DNA of 20,984 nt from Ruminococcaceae bacterium UBA2857 (GTDB lineage: Bacteria > Bacillota > Clostridia > Oscillospirales > Acutalibacteraceae), in assembly GCA_002350705.1 (NCBI GenBank), contig DEFH01000037.1, positions 1 through 20,984 of the forward strand, read 5' to 3'. A program made the translations under genes and the position numbers. Shown here piece by piece: positions 1-6,086 of the stretch (the stretch's first letter is position 1; each line of letters opens with the position of its first letter). The notes beneath the pieces are model-generated. The model did no database searches. It worked only from the letters and a program-made list of their open reading frames with translations, and was not told where the DNA came from.

Positions 1-41
1 ATTGCGGTTGCCATTTTTTCAAATCCGTTAATATCAATCAT
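1..41 (-). CDS. Start of a gene cut by the left edge (13 codons visible)
   Basis: An ATG at 41 opens a leftward frame that runs off the window; the visible residues are MIDINGFEKMATA. A GGAAG about 14 bases upstream is a distant ribosome site, and a second in-frame ATG lies at 14. It would be the next gene of the leftward early operon. Too little is visible to name a family, and the frame may not be real. Confidence 0.3.
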   Translation of the reverse strand, partial: MIDINGFEKMATA

Positions 42-99
42 TTTTTTAATATCAACTTCCGATAATCAGAGTTATGAGAAGTTTTGTCAAAAGTGCCGC

Positions 100-492
100 T
101 TATGAATTTAAAATAACTTCTGCCCGCCTGCCTTTGTCAATGCCTGACTGCAAACGGCTTTTGTCGTTTTCAACAAGAATCTTTGTTCCGCAGATTTCAA
201 GAATCCTGTCATACATTCGCTTTCTTTCAATGCTGTCGCTGTTTTTCATTTGTGCAGGATGCAGATTGGTTGTAACAATGATCGGTTTGTTAGATAAGTA
301 TATCTCATCAATGAGATTAAATGCAGTTTGTGTAGCATTTTCTGTTCCTATATCATCAAGCACAAAACAGTTAAATTGATGCAAAGAGATTTCCGGTGCT
401 TTGCCGTTCATGGCTTTGATACGGTTCTGTACAAGATTGGACAGAGGGGTACCTTCGCCCTTGAATTGCTTTATCCATGTTTTGAATGTCAT
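100..492 (-). CDS. DnaC-like ATPase C-terminal half, no Walker A
   Basis: This 130-residue protein resembles the C-terminal half of phage and integrative-element DnaC/IstB-type helicase loaders. It has a Walker B segment (FVLDDIGTE), a sensor-like IVTTNL strand and a YDRILE segment in the position of the family's arginine-containing box. The P-loop (GxxGxGKS) and everything before it are absent, so alone it should not bind ATP normally. The ATG at 492 is preferred over the TTG at 501 because AAAGGGG lies 10 bases upstream of it. It begins 2 bases after the stop of the complete DnaC-like gene upstream, so the two are probably co-translated. It may be a remnant of a second loader or a partner subunit of the first. 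Confidence 0.75.
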   Translation of the reverse strand: MTFKTWIKQFKGEGTPLSNLVQNRIKAMNGKAPEISLHQFNCFVLDDIGTENATQTAFNLIDEIYLSNKPIIVTTNLHPAQMKNSDSIERKRMYDRILEICGTKILVENDKSRLQSGIDKGRRAEVILNS

Positions 493-494
493 TG

Positions 495-1298
495 TTACCA
501 AACCCCTTTCAGCCGGTAATTCTTATTTCTGTCCTTGTTGACACATATTGTATACTTGTCGGAAAGCTCACGGATACGACTTGCAACACCTTCGTCTATT
601 TCCATTAGTTCCTGCATGGTCTTCTCGCAACTGATAACGGTTATCAGATCGGAATTGATATACCTGTGATTGATAATTTCAAAAGCGATATTAATGTCTG
701 CCGTTGTAGGAGATTTTCCCTGCTCGGTCTTGAATAGATCGTCGATATAAAGCACCTCAACCGTTTTGAACGGCTCCACCAATGCACTGTATTCAGGTGT
801 ATTGGCATTAAGTTTGATTCTGGTAATATCATCTCTCCACTGCATATAACGGGCTTCCTTGCCCTGTTTCAGAAGTTCCCCGACAATCGCTGTACAGATA
901 TGCGACTTTCCGCATCCGACCTGACCGCCGATGAAAAAACATTCGCTTTTGTCTTTCAGAAAGTCAAGTGCTTTTTGTTTAATGAATTTCTGAAAGGGCT
1001 CTTCGTCCTCATACCGCTCAAACGTGTATTTTCTGAGAAGTTTTTCCAGACCGCTCCGCTTGATTCTCAGCAGGCTTTGACGGACTTTCCAACACTCGCA
1101 CTTTTTGAATACTACTTCATCGCCCTGCATGAGATAAATAACGCCCCTGTTGTTGCACTTCTGGCAGTCAATTCCACCTATTTTTGCCCCATAAATGAGA
1201 GCGTTCATTTTTTCGGCTTCATTCTTGTATTTTTTACAAGTATGTGCCGTACTTGCCGCCTTGGGGATCCTGTTCATCAGTTCTCTTATGTTCTGCAT
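495..1298 (-). CDS. DnaC-type replicative helicase loader
   Basis: Members of this AAA+ family load the replicative helicase onto DNA opened by an initiator. The 267-residue protein has an N-terminal Cys cluster that may bind zinc (C45, C48, C67, C69), a Walker A P-loop at residues 124-132 (GGQVGCGKS), a Walker B at 183-187 (LYIDD) and a C-terminal SRIRELSDKY segment fitting an arginine-finger region. The start is the ATG at 1298, not the upstream in-frame ATG at 1319, because an AAGGAGG ribosome site lies 6-7 bases before it. It therefore starts 65 bases inside the preceding replication-organiser gene, implying translational coupling. A phage-type loader beside a DUF4373 protein is a standard element replication pair. 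Confidence 0.9.
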   Translation of the reverse strand: MQNIRELMNRIPKAASTAHTCKKYKNEAEKMNALIYGAKIGGIDCQKCNNRGVIYLMQGDEVVFKKCECWKVRQSLLRIKRSGLEKLLRKYTFERYEDEEPFQKFIKQKALDFLKDKSECFFIGGQVGCGKSHICTAIVGELLKQGKEARYMQWRDDITRIKLNANTPEYSALVEPFKTVEVLYIDDLFKTEQGKSPTTADINIAFEIINHRYINSDLITVISCEKTMQELMEIDEGVASRIRELSDKYTICVNKDRNKNYRLKGVW

Positions 1299-2160
1299 GG
1301 TTGCCCTCCTTGTTGTCATAGTTTCCTTCGATAATCTTCACAAAATTACTTGGATTCATGATCCAATCAAAACCGCATCCGTTCCACTTTCCGTTTCTGC
1401 CTGTCAGAAAGTCCGATTTTTCTATTTTCTCAAAAACACTCTTAAAATCGGGATTGAACTGCCTAATAATACTTCTGATTTGTTTTTTTCTTTTATCGGA
1501 AACATTCTGTGCTTTGGGAAGTGAAGTGCAAATTTTATTGAATAAATCAATGATTGCCTGGTAGTCGGCAAAGGGCGAGGGGGTGTCGGCATCAGCCGGC
1601 ACACTCTCTCCTTTCCTTTCCTTTACTTTACTTTCCTTTAGGGATTTTTCCATGGATTTATTGTTGTTTTCCTCGGGTAAATTCTCGTTTTTCTCGGGTA
1701 AACCCTCAAAAAGCTGCACTTTAATAGGGGGTTCGGTCTCCTCTTTTTTTAAGAGCCAAATCCTCTCATCTACGATGACCTCACGGGCAAAAATTCCCTT
1801 CTCTTTTTTGATGGACGCTTTCTTTGCCGCCTGATACCTTCGCTGCACTGATTTTGCAGTTATCACAGTGACCGATTCAGAAAGTTTGCTTTTCACAAGC
1901 AGTGACCGGCTGAACAAGTATTCTAATATCTGCATTGTCTTGTTTTCGGAAAAACGGAAGTAATCCGACATTACCAATACAAAATCTTCGTCACACTCAG
2001 TATAATAACCTTTGTCACGATAGATTTCACACAGTATATACAAATATACTGCTATCCCGTCAGCACCGAATTTTGCTTTCAGGATTTTTATTTTCGTATC
2101 TATGAAAAAATCCGTGTCAAATGGAAAGTAATCAAGGTTTTCTTTCTTTGGTCTTGACAT
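1234..2160 (-). CDS. DUF4373 (Lin1244/Lin1753-type) replication organiser
   Basis: The protein has 308 residues. Its N-terminus (MSRPKKENLDYFPFDTDFF) is the signature of the DUF4373/Lin1244-Lin1753 family, a winged-helix-like domain found in phage and integrative-element replication proteins and often fused to a DnaD-like tail. Residues 1-125 form this domain. A charged, low-complexity linker follows, then a helical C-terminus ending in a WIMNPSNFVKIIEGNY segment typical of these organisers. The likely role is origin binding and recruitment of the DnaC-type loader encoded next. The start at 2160 fits the family and has GGTGG upstream. Two 22-bp repeats lie inside its 5' third and two just upstream, which suggests it binds its own gene region. 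The exact role is inferred. Confidence 0.85.
   Translation of the reverse strand: MSRPKKENLDYFPFDTDFFIDTKIKILKAKFGADGIAVYLYILCEIYRDKGYYTECDEDFVLVMSDYFRFSENKTMQILEYLFSRSLLVKSKLSESVTVITAKSVQRRYQAAKKASIKKEKGIFAREVIVDERIWLLKKEETEPPIKVQLFEGLPEKNENLPEENNNKSMEKSLKESKVKERKGESVPADADTPSPFADYQAIIDLFNKICTSLPKAQNVSDKRKKQIRSIIRQFNPDFKSVFEKIEKSDFLTGRNGKWNGCGFDWIMNPSNFVKIIEGNYDNKEGNHAEHKRTDEQDPQGGKYGTYL
1866..1921. repeat. Iteron-like repeats 1 and 2 (22 bp each)
   Basis: Copies at 1866-1887 and 1900-1921 follow the pattern CAGTGACCG-N7-AAGTWT. They lie within the coding region of the replication organiser, with starts 34 bp apart. Copies 3 and 4 lie upstream of the gene. Fifteen of 22 positions are constant in all four. 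Confidence 0.7.
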
Positions 2161-2191
2161 TTGACCACCACTTTTCATTTTTTATTTTTAT

Positions 2192-2244
2192 CAGTGACCG
2201 ACCTGACAAGTATGCCCTCTGGCAGTGACCGGACAGGGAAGTTT
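2192..2244. repeat. Iteron-like repeats 3 and 4 (22 bp each)
   Basis: Copies at 2192-2213 and 2223-2244 have the same orientation and the same CAGTGACCG-N7-AAGTWT pattern as the pair at 1866-1921, with starts 31 bp apart. They lie in the non-coding gap before the organiser gene, so the match cannot be a coding effect. They are probable binding sites for a replication initiator. Confidence 0.7.
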
Positions 2245-2268
2245 AACAAAAATGTTCTTTCACCTATG

Positions 2269-2301
2269 CCCCGAAAAGCTGTCAAATTCGACTTTTCGGG
2301 G
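2269..2301. other. Perfect 10-bp stem hairpin near the putative origin
   Basis: CCCCGAAAAG at 2269-2278 and CTTTTCGGGG at 2292-2301 form a perfect stem with a 13-base loop. No T-run follows on either strand, so it is not a standard intrinsic terminator. It lies 25 bp from iteron-like copy 4 and may be part of the origin or an RNA structure before the organiser gene. Confidence 0.55.
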
Positions 2302-2315
2302 TATAAACATGAAAA

Positions 2316-2492
2316 TCATTCTTTATTTTTTAAGATATACCCCTCAAATTCAAGCCGCTCCTGATCGGACAACGGAAACCATGCCGGTATGCCTTTCCAC
2401 TTCTTATAGCGTTCATACAGCGGCTTGATTTTTGGATTACTTATATCGACTTTATAGCCGTAGTTGTCATCAGGGATAAAACTGTTCGACAT
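2316..2492 (-). CDS. Small hypothetical element protein (58 aa)
   Basis: The ATG at 2492 has AAAGGG nine bases upstream and overlaps the end of the resolvase gene by 23 bases, as expected in a tight phage operon. The product begins MSNSFIPDDNYGYKVD and is soluble and rich in charged and aromatic residues, with a central YERYKKWKGIPAWFPLSDQE stretch. It has no signal peptide, membrane segment or metal motif. I do not recognise a characterised family. Its place between the RusA-type resolvase and the replication organiser suggests a DNA-metabolism accessory role, but that rests on context alone. Confidence 0.75.
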   Translation of the reverse strand: MSNSFIPDDNYGYKVDISNPKIKPLYERYKKWKGIPAWFPLSDQERLEFEGYILKNKE

Positions 2493-2853
2493 CAATTTCA
2501 ACCCTTTCAATGCCGTCATCAGCCCACACCTTGTCAACCGTCAAAGAGATAATTTGCTTATCGTCCTTGTACGCGATACCGTTCAGGGCATCACACACAA
2601 TCTTTGCGATATTATCTGAATCGGGCTTTAGTGTGGGTTCGGTCATTTTATTTGACTTTGCCTTTTTGAAACAGGCTGTAATGCATATCAAAATCGGTGC
2701 GGTATCGCTTATCATCTCACCACCTGCCGTTATGTATGCCTGTCTGATCTGCTTCTCATAGTCTGCCGTCTGCTTTGGGGTATAAGCATGCCCTTGACGG
2801 GTAAATCTCGGACGTGCTTTTCCCTGAGGTTTTCCGTAAACTGTAAATTTCAT
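2470..2853 (-). CDS. rusA: RusA-family Holliday junction resolvase
   Basis: RusA-type enzymes are dimeric, metal-dependent endonucleases that cut four-way DNA junctions, and they are common in phage recombination modules. The 127-residue product opens with the family's VYGKPQGKARPR strand. It keeps the acidic catalytic set: D78 and D80 in KPDSDN, K84, and D97/D98 in YKDDKQI, matching the D70/D72/K76/D91 set known from E. coli RusA. The ATG at 2853 shares its A with the TGA of ssb, so translation is probably coupled. Length is near the usual 120-140 residues. It probably resolves replication or recombination intermediates of the element together with SSB. Confidence 0.92.
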   Translation of the reverse strand: MKFTVYGKPQGKARPRFTRQGHAYTPKQTADYEKQIRQAYITAGGEMISDTAPILICITACFKKAKSNKMTEPTLKPDSDNIAKIVCDALNGIAYKDDKQIISLTVDKVWADDGIERVEIDVEQFYP

Positions 2854-3284
2854 CAAAATAGCAAATCCTCATCTGCGGGCATATCACTGAAATTGCCGTC
2901 AAAGCCGTTGTTGTTTGCTGCCGGCTGTGATACGGGCTGTGTGTTTTGTGCCGTTCCCGCGGAAGTGGTTTTGCTGTCGCAAAACTCCACGTTATTCGCC
3001 CACACATCAAACGTATAACGCTTATTTCCGTTCTGGTCTGTGTAAGAGCCTGTACGGATAGAGCCTGTCAGGGCGATTCTCTGTCCCTTGCCGAAATACT
3101 TGCAAACAAATTCTGCTGTGCCGCTCCATGCAACCACATTGATAAAATCTGTCTGACGTTCTTCTCCCTGTTTCACGAAGGCTCTGTCAACTGCCACTGA
3201 AAAACGTGTAGTTGCTGTTCCGGTCTGTGTGTGTTTCAGTTCAGGTTCTGCTGTCAGTCTGCCGATCAGTGATACTTGATTCAA
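2853..3284 (-). CDS. ssb: Single-stranded DNA-binding protein (element copy)
   Basis: This is a 143-residue OB-fold SSB. The N-terminal NQVSLIGRLTAEPELK strand is diagnostic, followed by the DFINVVAWSGTAEFVCKYFGKGQ core and the YTFDVWANNVEF strand. A Gln/Asn/Pro-rich linker leads to an acidic tail DEDLLF, which plays the part of the usual DDDIPF partner-binding tip. I chose the TTG at 3284 because GAGG lies 8 bases before it and family N-termini start two or three residues before V-S-L-I-G; a GTG at 3293 is the alternative. Its position in the replication operon marks it as the element's own SSB. The host copy is not in this window. Confidence 0.93.
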   Translation of the reverse strand: MNQVSLIGRLTAEPELKHTQTGTATTRFSVAVDRAFVKQGEERQTDFINVVAWSGTAEFVCKYFGKGQRIALTGSIRTGSYTDQNGNKRYTFDVWANNVEFCDSKTTSAGTAQNTQPVSQPAANNNGFDGNFSDMPADEDLLF

Positions 3285-3295
3285 ATTTGTCACCT

Positions 3296-3499
3296 CTAAT
3301 ACATGATTCCTTTAATAATGTCATGGACAGCGGAAATTCCACTGTCACATGATATATTGATTTTCTTTTGAGAGCCGTTCTGCCATCTGATGACGGCATA
3401 CTCTCCGTCTTTGGCAATACCGACAATATCACAGCCGGCATGAGTCATCTGCAAAACTTCCGTCAATTTGCCGAGTATCCGATTGATGTTTTCAGGCAT
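3296..3499 (-). CDS. Small hypothetical protein (67 aa)
   Basis: The frame starts with ATG at 3499, overlapping the ParB stop by 8 bases (ATGCCTGA), and ends with a TAG just before the ssb ribosome site. The product starts MPENINRILGKLTEVLQ and contains a predicted beta-rich core with YAVIRWQNGSQKKINISCDS. It is probably a small alpha/beta protein without membrane segments. I know no characterised family. The longer in-frame extension to 3631 is rejected because it lies inside ParB. Spacing on both sides supports translation within the operon. Confidence 0.7.
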   Translation of the reverse strand: MPENINRILGKLTEVLQMTHAGCDIVGIAKDGEYAVIRWQNGSQKKINISCDSGISAVHDIIKGIMY

Positions 3500-4940
3500 T
3501 TTTATCACCGTCTTTCGTGTAGAGATCACTGCTTCCGTCAAGTATGCCTTCGTATTCTTTTTCTTTGTCTTCCGGAAAACGAAAGCCCCATCCTCTGATA
3601 AGCTTATAAAGATCGTCATACCCTTTTGCATTGTCCTCTATATAATTTCCGTTATAACGGTCTATCGGAAGTGAACAAAACTCCGCTTTTTTTACTACTG
3701 AATAGGCTATCTGCAAAGCTACCGGTACACGTCTGAGTTTGTTTTTGGCAATTTTTCTGTCTTCCTCATTCACTTCATGAAATTCCTTTTCAATGAATAA
3801 TGGGACAAAATCGCTTATGACTGCCGATCCTCTGGCATACATCAGCGTATCCCACGCAAAACGAAGTTCTCTGTCTGAACAGAATGTTCCGCCGCCCATA
3901 AGTCCGGAAGATTTCTCTATGATATTCTGCTCGAGAAAAAGACGCATCTCATTGATAAGTGCTTTGAATATCACGCTTACTTGTTTACAGTTTGCTTTTA
4001 TTTGCTGCTGTTTCTTTTCCTGTTCGGTCAGTTCTTTTTTCTTGTTTGCTTTTTTTCTGAGAACATATATGGTATTGAAATAGATTGTAAAAATCAGATC
4101 ATCTGTTATTTTAAAATTGAATTTTTCAGCTACTTTGCTATTCAGATCATATGTTTTAACAACCTCATTACCGGAACTCCATAAGTGATTTTTGGCTTTA
4201 TCGTCAAAAGGTATCTTTGCTTTTTTGAACATAGCCCTGTATATTTTTTCGTTGGCATTTCGCTTTTCTTCTCTTAATTCAGCCTCTATCATCCATTTCA
4301 GATTCTTTGAATCAGTTGCTCTTTTCAGAACTTTGTTTCTGACGTTTATATCTTTGAGTTTTTCAAGTTCTGTCAGATCGGAGATAGTGAGCTGCCATTC
4401 TTTCGATTTTTCGGAAAGAAGATTCATATCAAGCTTTGCGATATTCAAACGGTGTCTGACGGTCTTTTCCGAAAAGCCTGTTTTTTCTGCTACGGTCTTG
4501 ACGGTTTCACCGAAGTCAAGCATTAACTGAAAGCCCTGTGCCTGTTCAATGACGGTCAGATCATTACGCTGCATATTTTCTTCAAGCATAATACCAAGCT
4601 GCTGTGCCGGAGTAAGATCGGTTACGACCTTGCAGGGAAGTCTTGTCATTCCGGCAGCAACAGCCGCTTCAAAACGTCTGTTGCCGATAAGTACCCAGTA
4701 TACATCATCTTTTGGAATGACAGTCAGATTTTGCATGATACCGTTTTTTCTGATGGAGTCGGTAAGCTCCGTGATGTCACCGATATTTTTTCTCGGATTA
4801 TCGGGGTGATGCCTGAGTTTTGTTACCTCAAGCATCTTGATTTTTTCGCCCGAATCGGATATAATATTGTTGAAATCATTTTCTCTGTCCGTTGCCGGAG
4901 TTGCCGCTCCGACAGCGGATTTTTCTTTGCTCTGATTCAT
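3492..4940 (-). CDS. ParB/Spo0J-family protein, orphan
   Basis: The 482-residue protein has the ParB N-terminal domain with all main boxes: NPRKN at 48-52, GNRRFEAA at 86-93 (the GERR-type nucleotide-binding box) and ENMQRNDLTVIEQA at 121-134. A helix-turn-helix of KorB type follows at about 147-168 (ETVKTVAEKTGFSEKTVRHR). The remaining 300 residues are a long Lys/Glu-rich C-terminal extension, so it is much longer than chromosomal ParB. GGAGGAGG seven bases before the ATG is an excellent ribosome site, and the ATG shares a base with the stop of the preceding 57-codon gene. No ParA gene is visible. It may act in partition, or as a CTP-dependent DNA clamp regulating element genes or replication. 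Confidence 0.9.
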   Translation of the reverse strand: MNQSKEKSAVGAATPATDRENDFNNIISDSGEKIKMLEVTKLRHHPDNPRKNIGDITELTDSIRKNGIMQNLTVIPKDDVYWVLIGNRRFEAAVAAGMTRLPCKVVTDLTPAQQLGIMLEENMQRNDLTVIEQAQGFQLMLDFGETVKTVAEKTGFSEKTVRHRLNIAKLDMNLLSEKSKEWQLTISDLTELEKLKDINVRNKVLKRATDSKNLKWMIEAELREEKRNANEKIYRAMFKKAKIPFDDKAKNHLWSSGNEVVKTYDLNSKVAEKFNFKITDDLIFTIYFNTIYVLRKKANKKKELTEQEKKQQQIKANCKQVSVIFKALINEMRLFLEQNIIEKSSGLMGGGTFCSDRELRFAWDTLMYARGSAVISDFVPLFIEKEFHEVNEEDRKIAKNKLRRVPVALQIAYSVVKKAEFCSLPIDRYNGNYIEDNAKGYDDLYKLIRGWGFRFPEDKEKEYEGILDGSSDLYTKDGDKNA

Positions 4941-5113
4941 CAGCTGTCCTCCTCCGTCTGATACTCGTTAATGGAAGGTGTGTGCTCATCATACCATGCC
5001 TGCAATTTCGGAAACTTTTTACACAACTTCTCCCATACGCCTTCAAGCAGGCAAGCCGGCAGTATCAATGCCATTGCCGGAAGCATACACAGTACCATCA
5101 TTCCAACGTCCAT
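4940..5113 (-). CDS. Small single-span membrane protein (57 aa)
   Basis: The ATG at 5113 has AAAGG about ten bases upstream, and the TGA stop overlaps the parB ATG (TGATG), so the frame is coupled to ParB. The product begins MDVGMMVLCMLPAMALILPA, an uninterrupted hydrophobic stretch of about 20 residues. A basic patch (EKLCKKFPK) and an acidic tail ending TEEDS follow. One membrane span with a cytoplasmic tail is likely. The function is unknown. Another frame starting at 5122 would be only 26 codons with the ribosome site touching the ATG, so it is less likely. Confidence 0.68.
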   Translation of the reverse strand: MDVGMMVLCMLPAMALILPACLLEGVWEKLCKKFPKLQAWYDEHTPSINEYQTEEDS

Positions 5114-5151
5114 TTTTTGTCATCCTTTCTTTTCATGTCGGTAATCCCGAC

Positions 5152-5430
5152 TTATGTTTTGGTTTGTTCATAAATCGGCAAATCAAGCTGATCTGCAAAT
5201 TCATCCGGCTCTTGTTGAGCTAATTCTGCAAAAACAGGTATCAGTTCAGGTCTTTGAATCAGTATTTCCTGCAGCGTTCTTGCAATATTTCTTGAAGCCT
5301 TTTCCCAGAAACTTTCATACAGCTGATTATCCTGATACGTTCTTTCCAGTACATTGCCCTTTCCGTCGGTCTCGCATTCCGTAAGTGTACCTACAAATTT
5401 ATCATTATCTTCATATTGTATGATACCCAT
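5152..5430 (-). CDS. Hypothetical acidic protein (92 aa)
   Basis: The ATG at 5430 sits five bases after GGGGGTG, a better ribosome site than the TTG at 5448. The product begins MGIIQYEDNDKFVGTL. It has an N-terminal beta-like part and a helical C-terminal half containing NIARTLQEILIQRPELIPVF. It is acidic and soluble, with no metal or membrane motif. I do not recognise the family. It lies between the 43-residue zinc ribbon and the 57-residue membrane peptide in the early operon, so an element-regulatory or replication-accessory role is possible but unproven. Confidence 0.75.
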   Translation of the reverse strand: MGIIQYEDNDKFVGTLTECETDGKGNVLERTYQDNQLYESFWEKASRNIARTLQEILIQRPELIPVFAELAQQEPDEFADQLDLPIYEQTKT

Positions 5431-5444
5431 ATCAACACCCCCTT

Positions 5445-5576
5445 TCAATGTTTATGATTTTTTGGGTGTGTACAGTACGGGCAAATATACCGCTTGCCGC
5501 TCTTGTCCTGTACAGACACATTCCATTCTTTACCGCATTTGCGGCAGATACGGTAATTGTACTTTTGCCAGCTCAT
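5445..5576 (-). CDS. Tiny zinc-ribbon protein (43 aa)
   Basis: The frame starts MSWQKYNYRICRKCG and has two CxxC knuckles, C11-C14 (CRKC) and C32-C35 (CPYC), separated by 17 residues, followed by a His/Lys tail. This is a complete four-Cys zinc ribbon. The ATG at 5576 lies just after the stop of the XRE gene, with GGAG within reach, and its stop abuts the ribosome site of the next gene. Such ribbons bind nucleic acid or proteins; the specific role is unknown. Confidence 0.72.
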   Translation of the reverse strand: MSWQKYNYRICRKCGKEWNVSVQDKSGKRYICPYCTHPKNHKH

Positions 5577-5579
5577 TCA

Positions 5580-5783
5580 TCACTCCGTCTGCCCGTTCAC
5601 AAGTTCATCAACCGTCGTATCAAGTTTCTTGGCAATCTGATCACCCAAAAGAACATTCGGAAATCTCTGCCCGAGTTCAAAACGTGCGATAGCAGATTGA
5701 TTAACCTTTACAAGCTGTGCAAGTTCAAGCTGAGAAATTTTCTTCTTTTCCCTTGCCACTCTCAGATTTTCAGCAAATGACAT
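5580..5783 (-). CDS. XRE-family (Cro/CI-type) regulator, 67 aa
   Basis: This single-domain HTH protein runs from the first helix (ENLRVAREKKKISQLELAQL) through the recognition helix (VNQSAIARFELGQRFP) to the closing helices (LGDQIAKKLDTTVDELVNG). There is no C-terminal peptidase or dimerisation domain, so it is Cro-sized rather than a full CI. GGAG lies eight bases before the ATG. It is the first gene of the leftward operon and divergent from the DUF4041 gene. That layout suits a lysogeny-type switch acting on the palindromes at 5816-5828 and perhaps 6038-6050. The targets are inferred from position. Confidence 0.92.
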   Translation of the reverse strand: MSFAENLRVAREKKKISQLELAQLVKVNQSAIARFELGQRFPNVLLGDQIAKKLDTTVDELVNGQTE

Positions 5784-5815
5784 TTTCTACACTCCAATCA
5801 CAAAAAGTTATTACT

Positions 5816-5828
5816 AAGTCATTGACTT
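5816..5828. promoter_or_regulatory. Palindromic operator-like site 1
   Basis: AAGTCATTGACTT is a 13-bp perfect palindrome around one central base, 33 bp upstream of the XRE start codon. It overlaps the -35 box of a possible rightward promoter (TTGACT 5822-5827, 17 bp, TACGAT 5845-5850). A likely binding site for the XRE regulator. Confidence 0.5.
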
Positions 5829-5850
5829 TTGTAGAAAAATAGTATACGAT
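5822..5850 (+). promoter_or_regulatory. Possible rightward sigma-A promoter
   Basis: TTGACT (5822-5827) and TACGAT (5845-5850) are 17 bp apart, with 5 of 6 and 4 of 6 consensus bases. It would transcribe toward the DUF4041 gene through the GC-richer segment. On the opposite strand TATAAT (5854-5849) could serve the XRE operon, but no good -35 is visible for it. Confidence 0.4.
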
Positions 5851-5889
5851 TATAGTAAGACAGATGATAAAAACCATAACCATATACTT

Positions 5890-6037
5890 TTTTTCTTCTC
5901 CGAATGACAAGCCATTTCCGGCTCGGGGCGGTACTTTACCCATAGGAGACGAAACGCTTGTACCTATTACAATACCGTTATACGTACCGTCGCAACTCAC
6001 ATGCCCCATAGGGAACTTGCCGCCGCCCGTCATCGCT
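5890..6037. other. Unexplained GC-richer segment between divergent genes
   Basis: The 303 bases between the XRE and DUF4041 genes hold the switch region at the left and this segment. It is clearly GC-richer than its flanks, especially around 5920-5932 and 6019-6030. CCCATAGG occurs twice (about 5939 and 6005), and GGGCGG/CCGCCC runs sit near both ends in inverted order. A minus-strand frame runs through it but reads on through the switch region into the XRE gene and has no ribosome site, so it is not called as a gene. Candidates are an inserted short repeat element or a structured 5' leader. Confidence 0.4.
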
Positions 6038-6050
6038 CAGTCAATGACTT
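6038..6050. promoter_or_regulatory. Palindromic operator-like site 2
   Basis: CAGTCAATGACTT matches the reverse complement of the palindrome at 5816-5828 in 12 of 13 bases. The two sites bracket the GC-richer segment. It could be a second regulator site or an end of an inserted element. Confidence 0.4.
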
Positions 6051-6086
6051 GATTCCGATGTAACCAGGCAAAAAGCCGATGAACTA

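Noticed and set aside
1866..2244. CRISPR array from the repeated CAGTGACCG units
   Set aside because: Only four diverged 22-bp copies in two pairs with unequal gaps (12, 270 and 9 bp) and no uniform spacers; they fit iterons better.
5770..6033. 87-codon minus-strand frame across the switch region
   Set aside because: It runs through the palindrome and promoter region, ends inside the XRE gene and has no ribosome site. Its Gly/Pro-rich start comes from the GC-richer segment, and the rest is promoter DNA.
5816..6050. Terminal inverted repeats of a transposon with target duplication
   Set aside because: The match is limited to the 13-bp palindromes, does not extend inward, and no flanking duplication is visible; operators explain it equally well.
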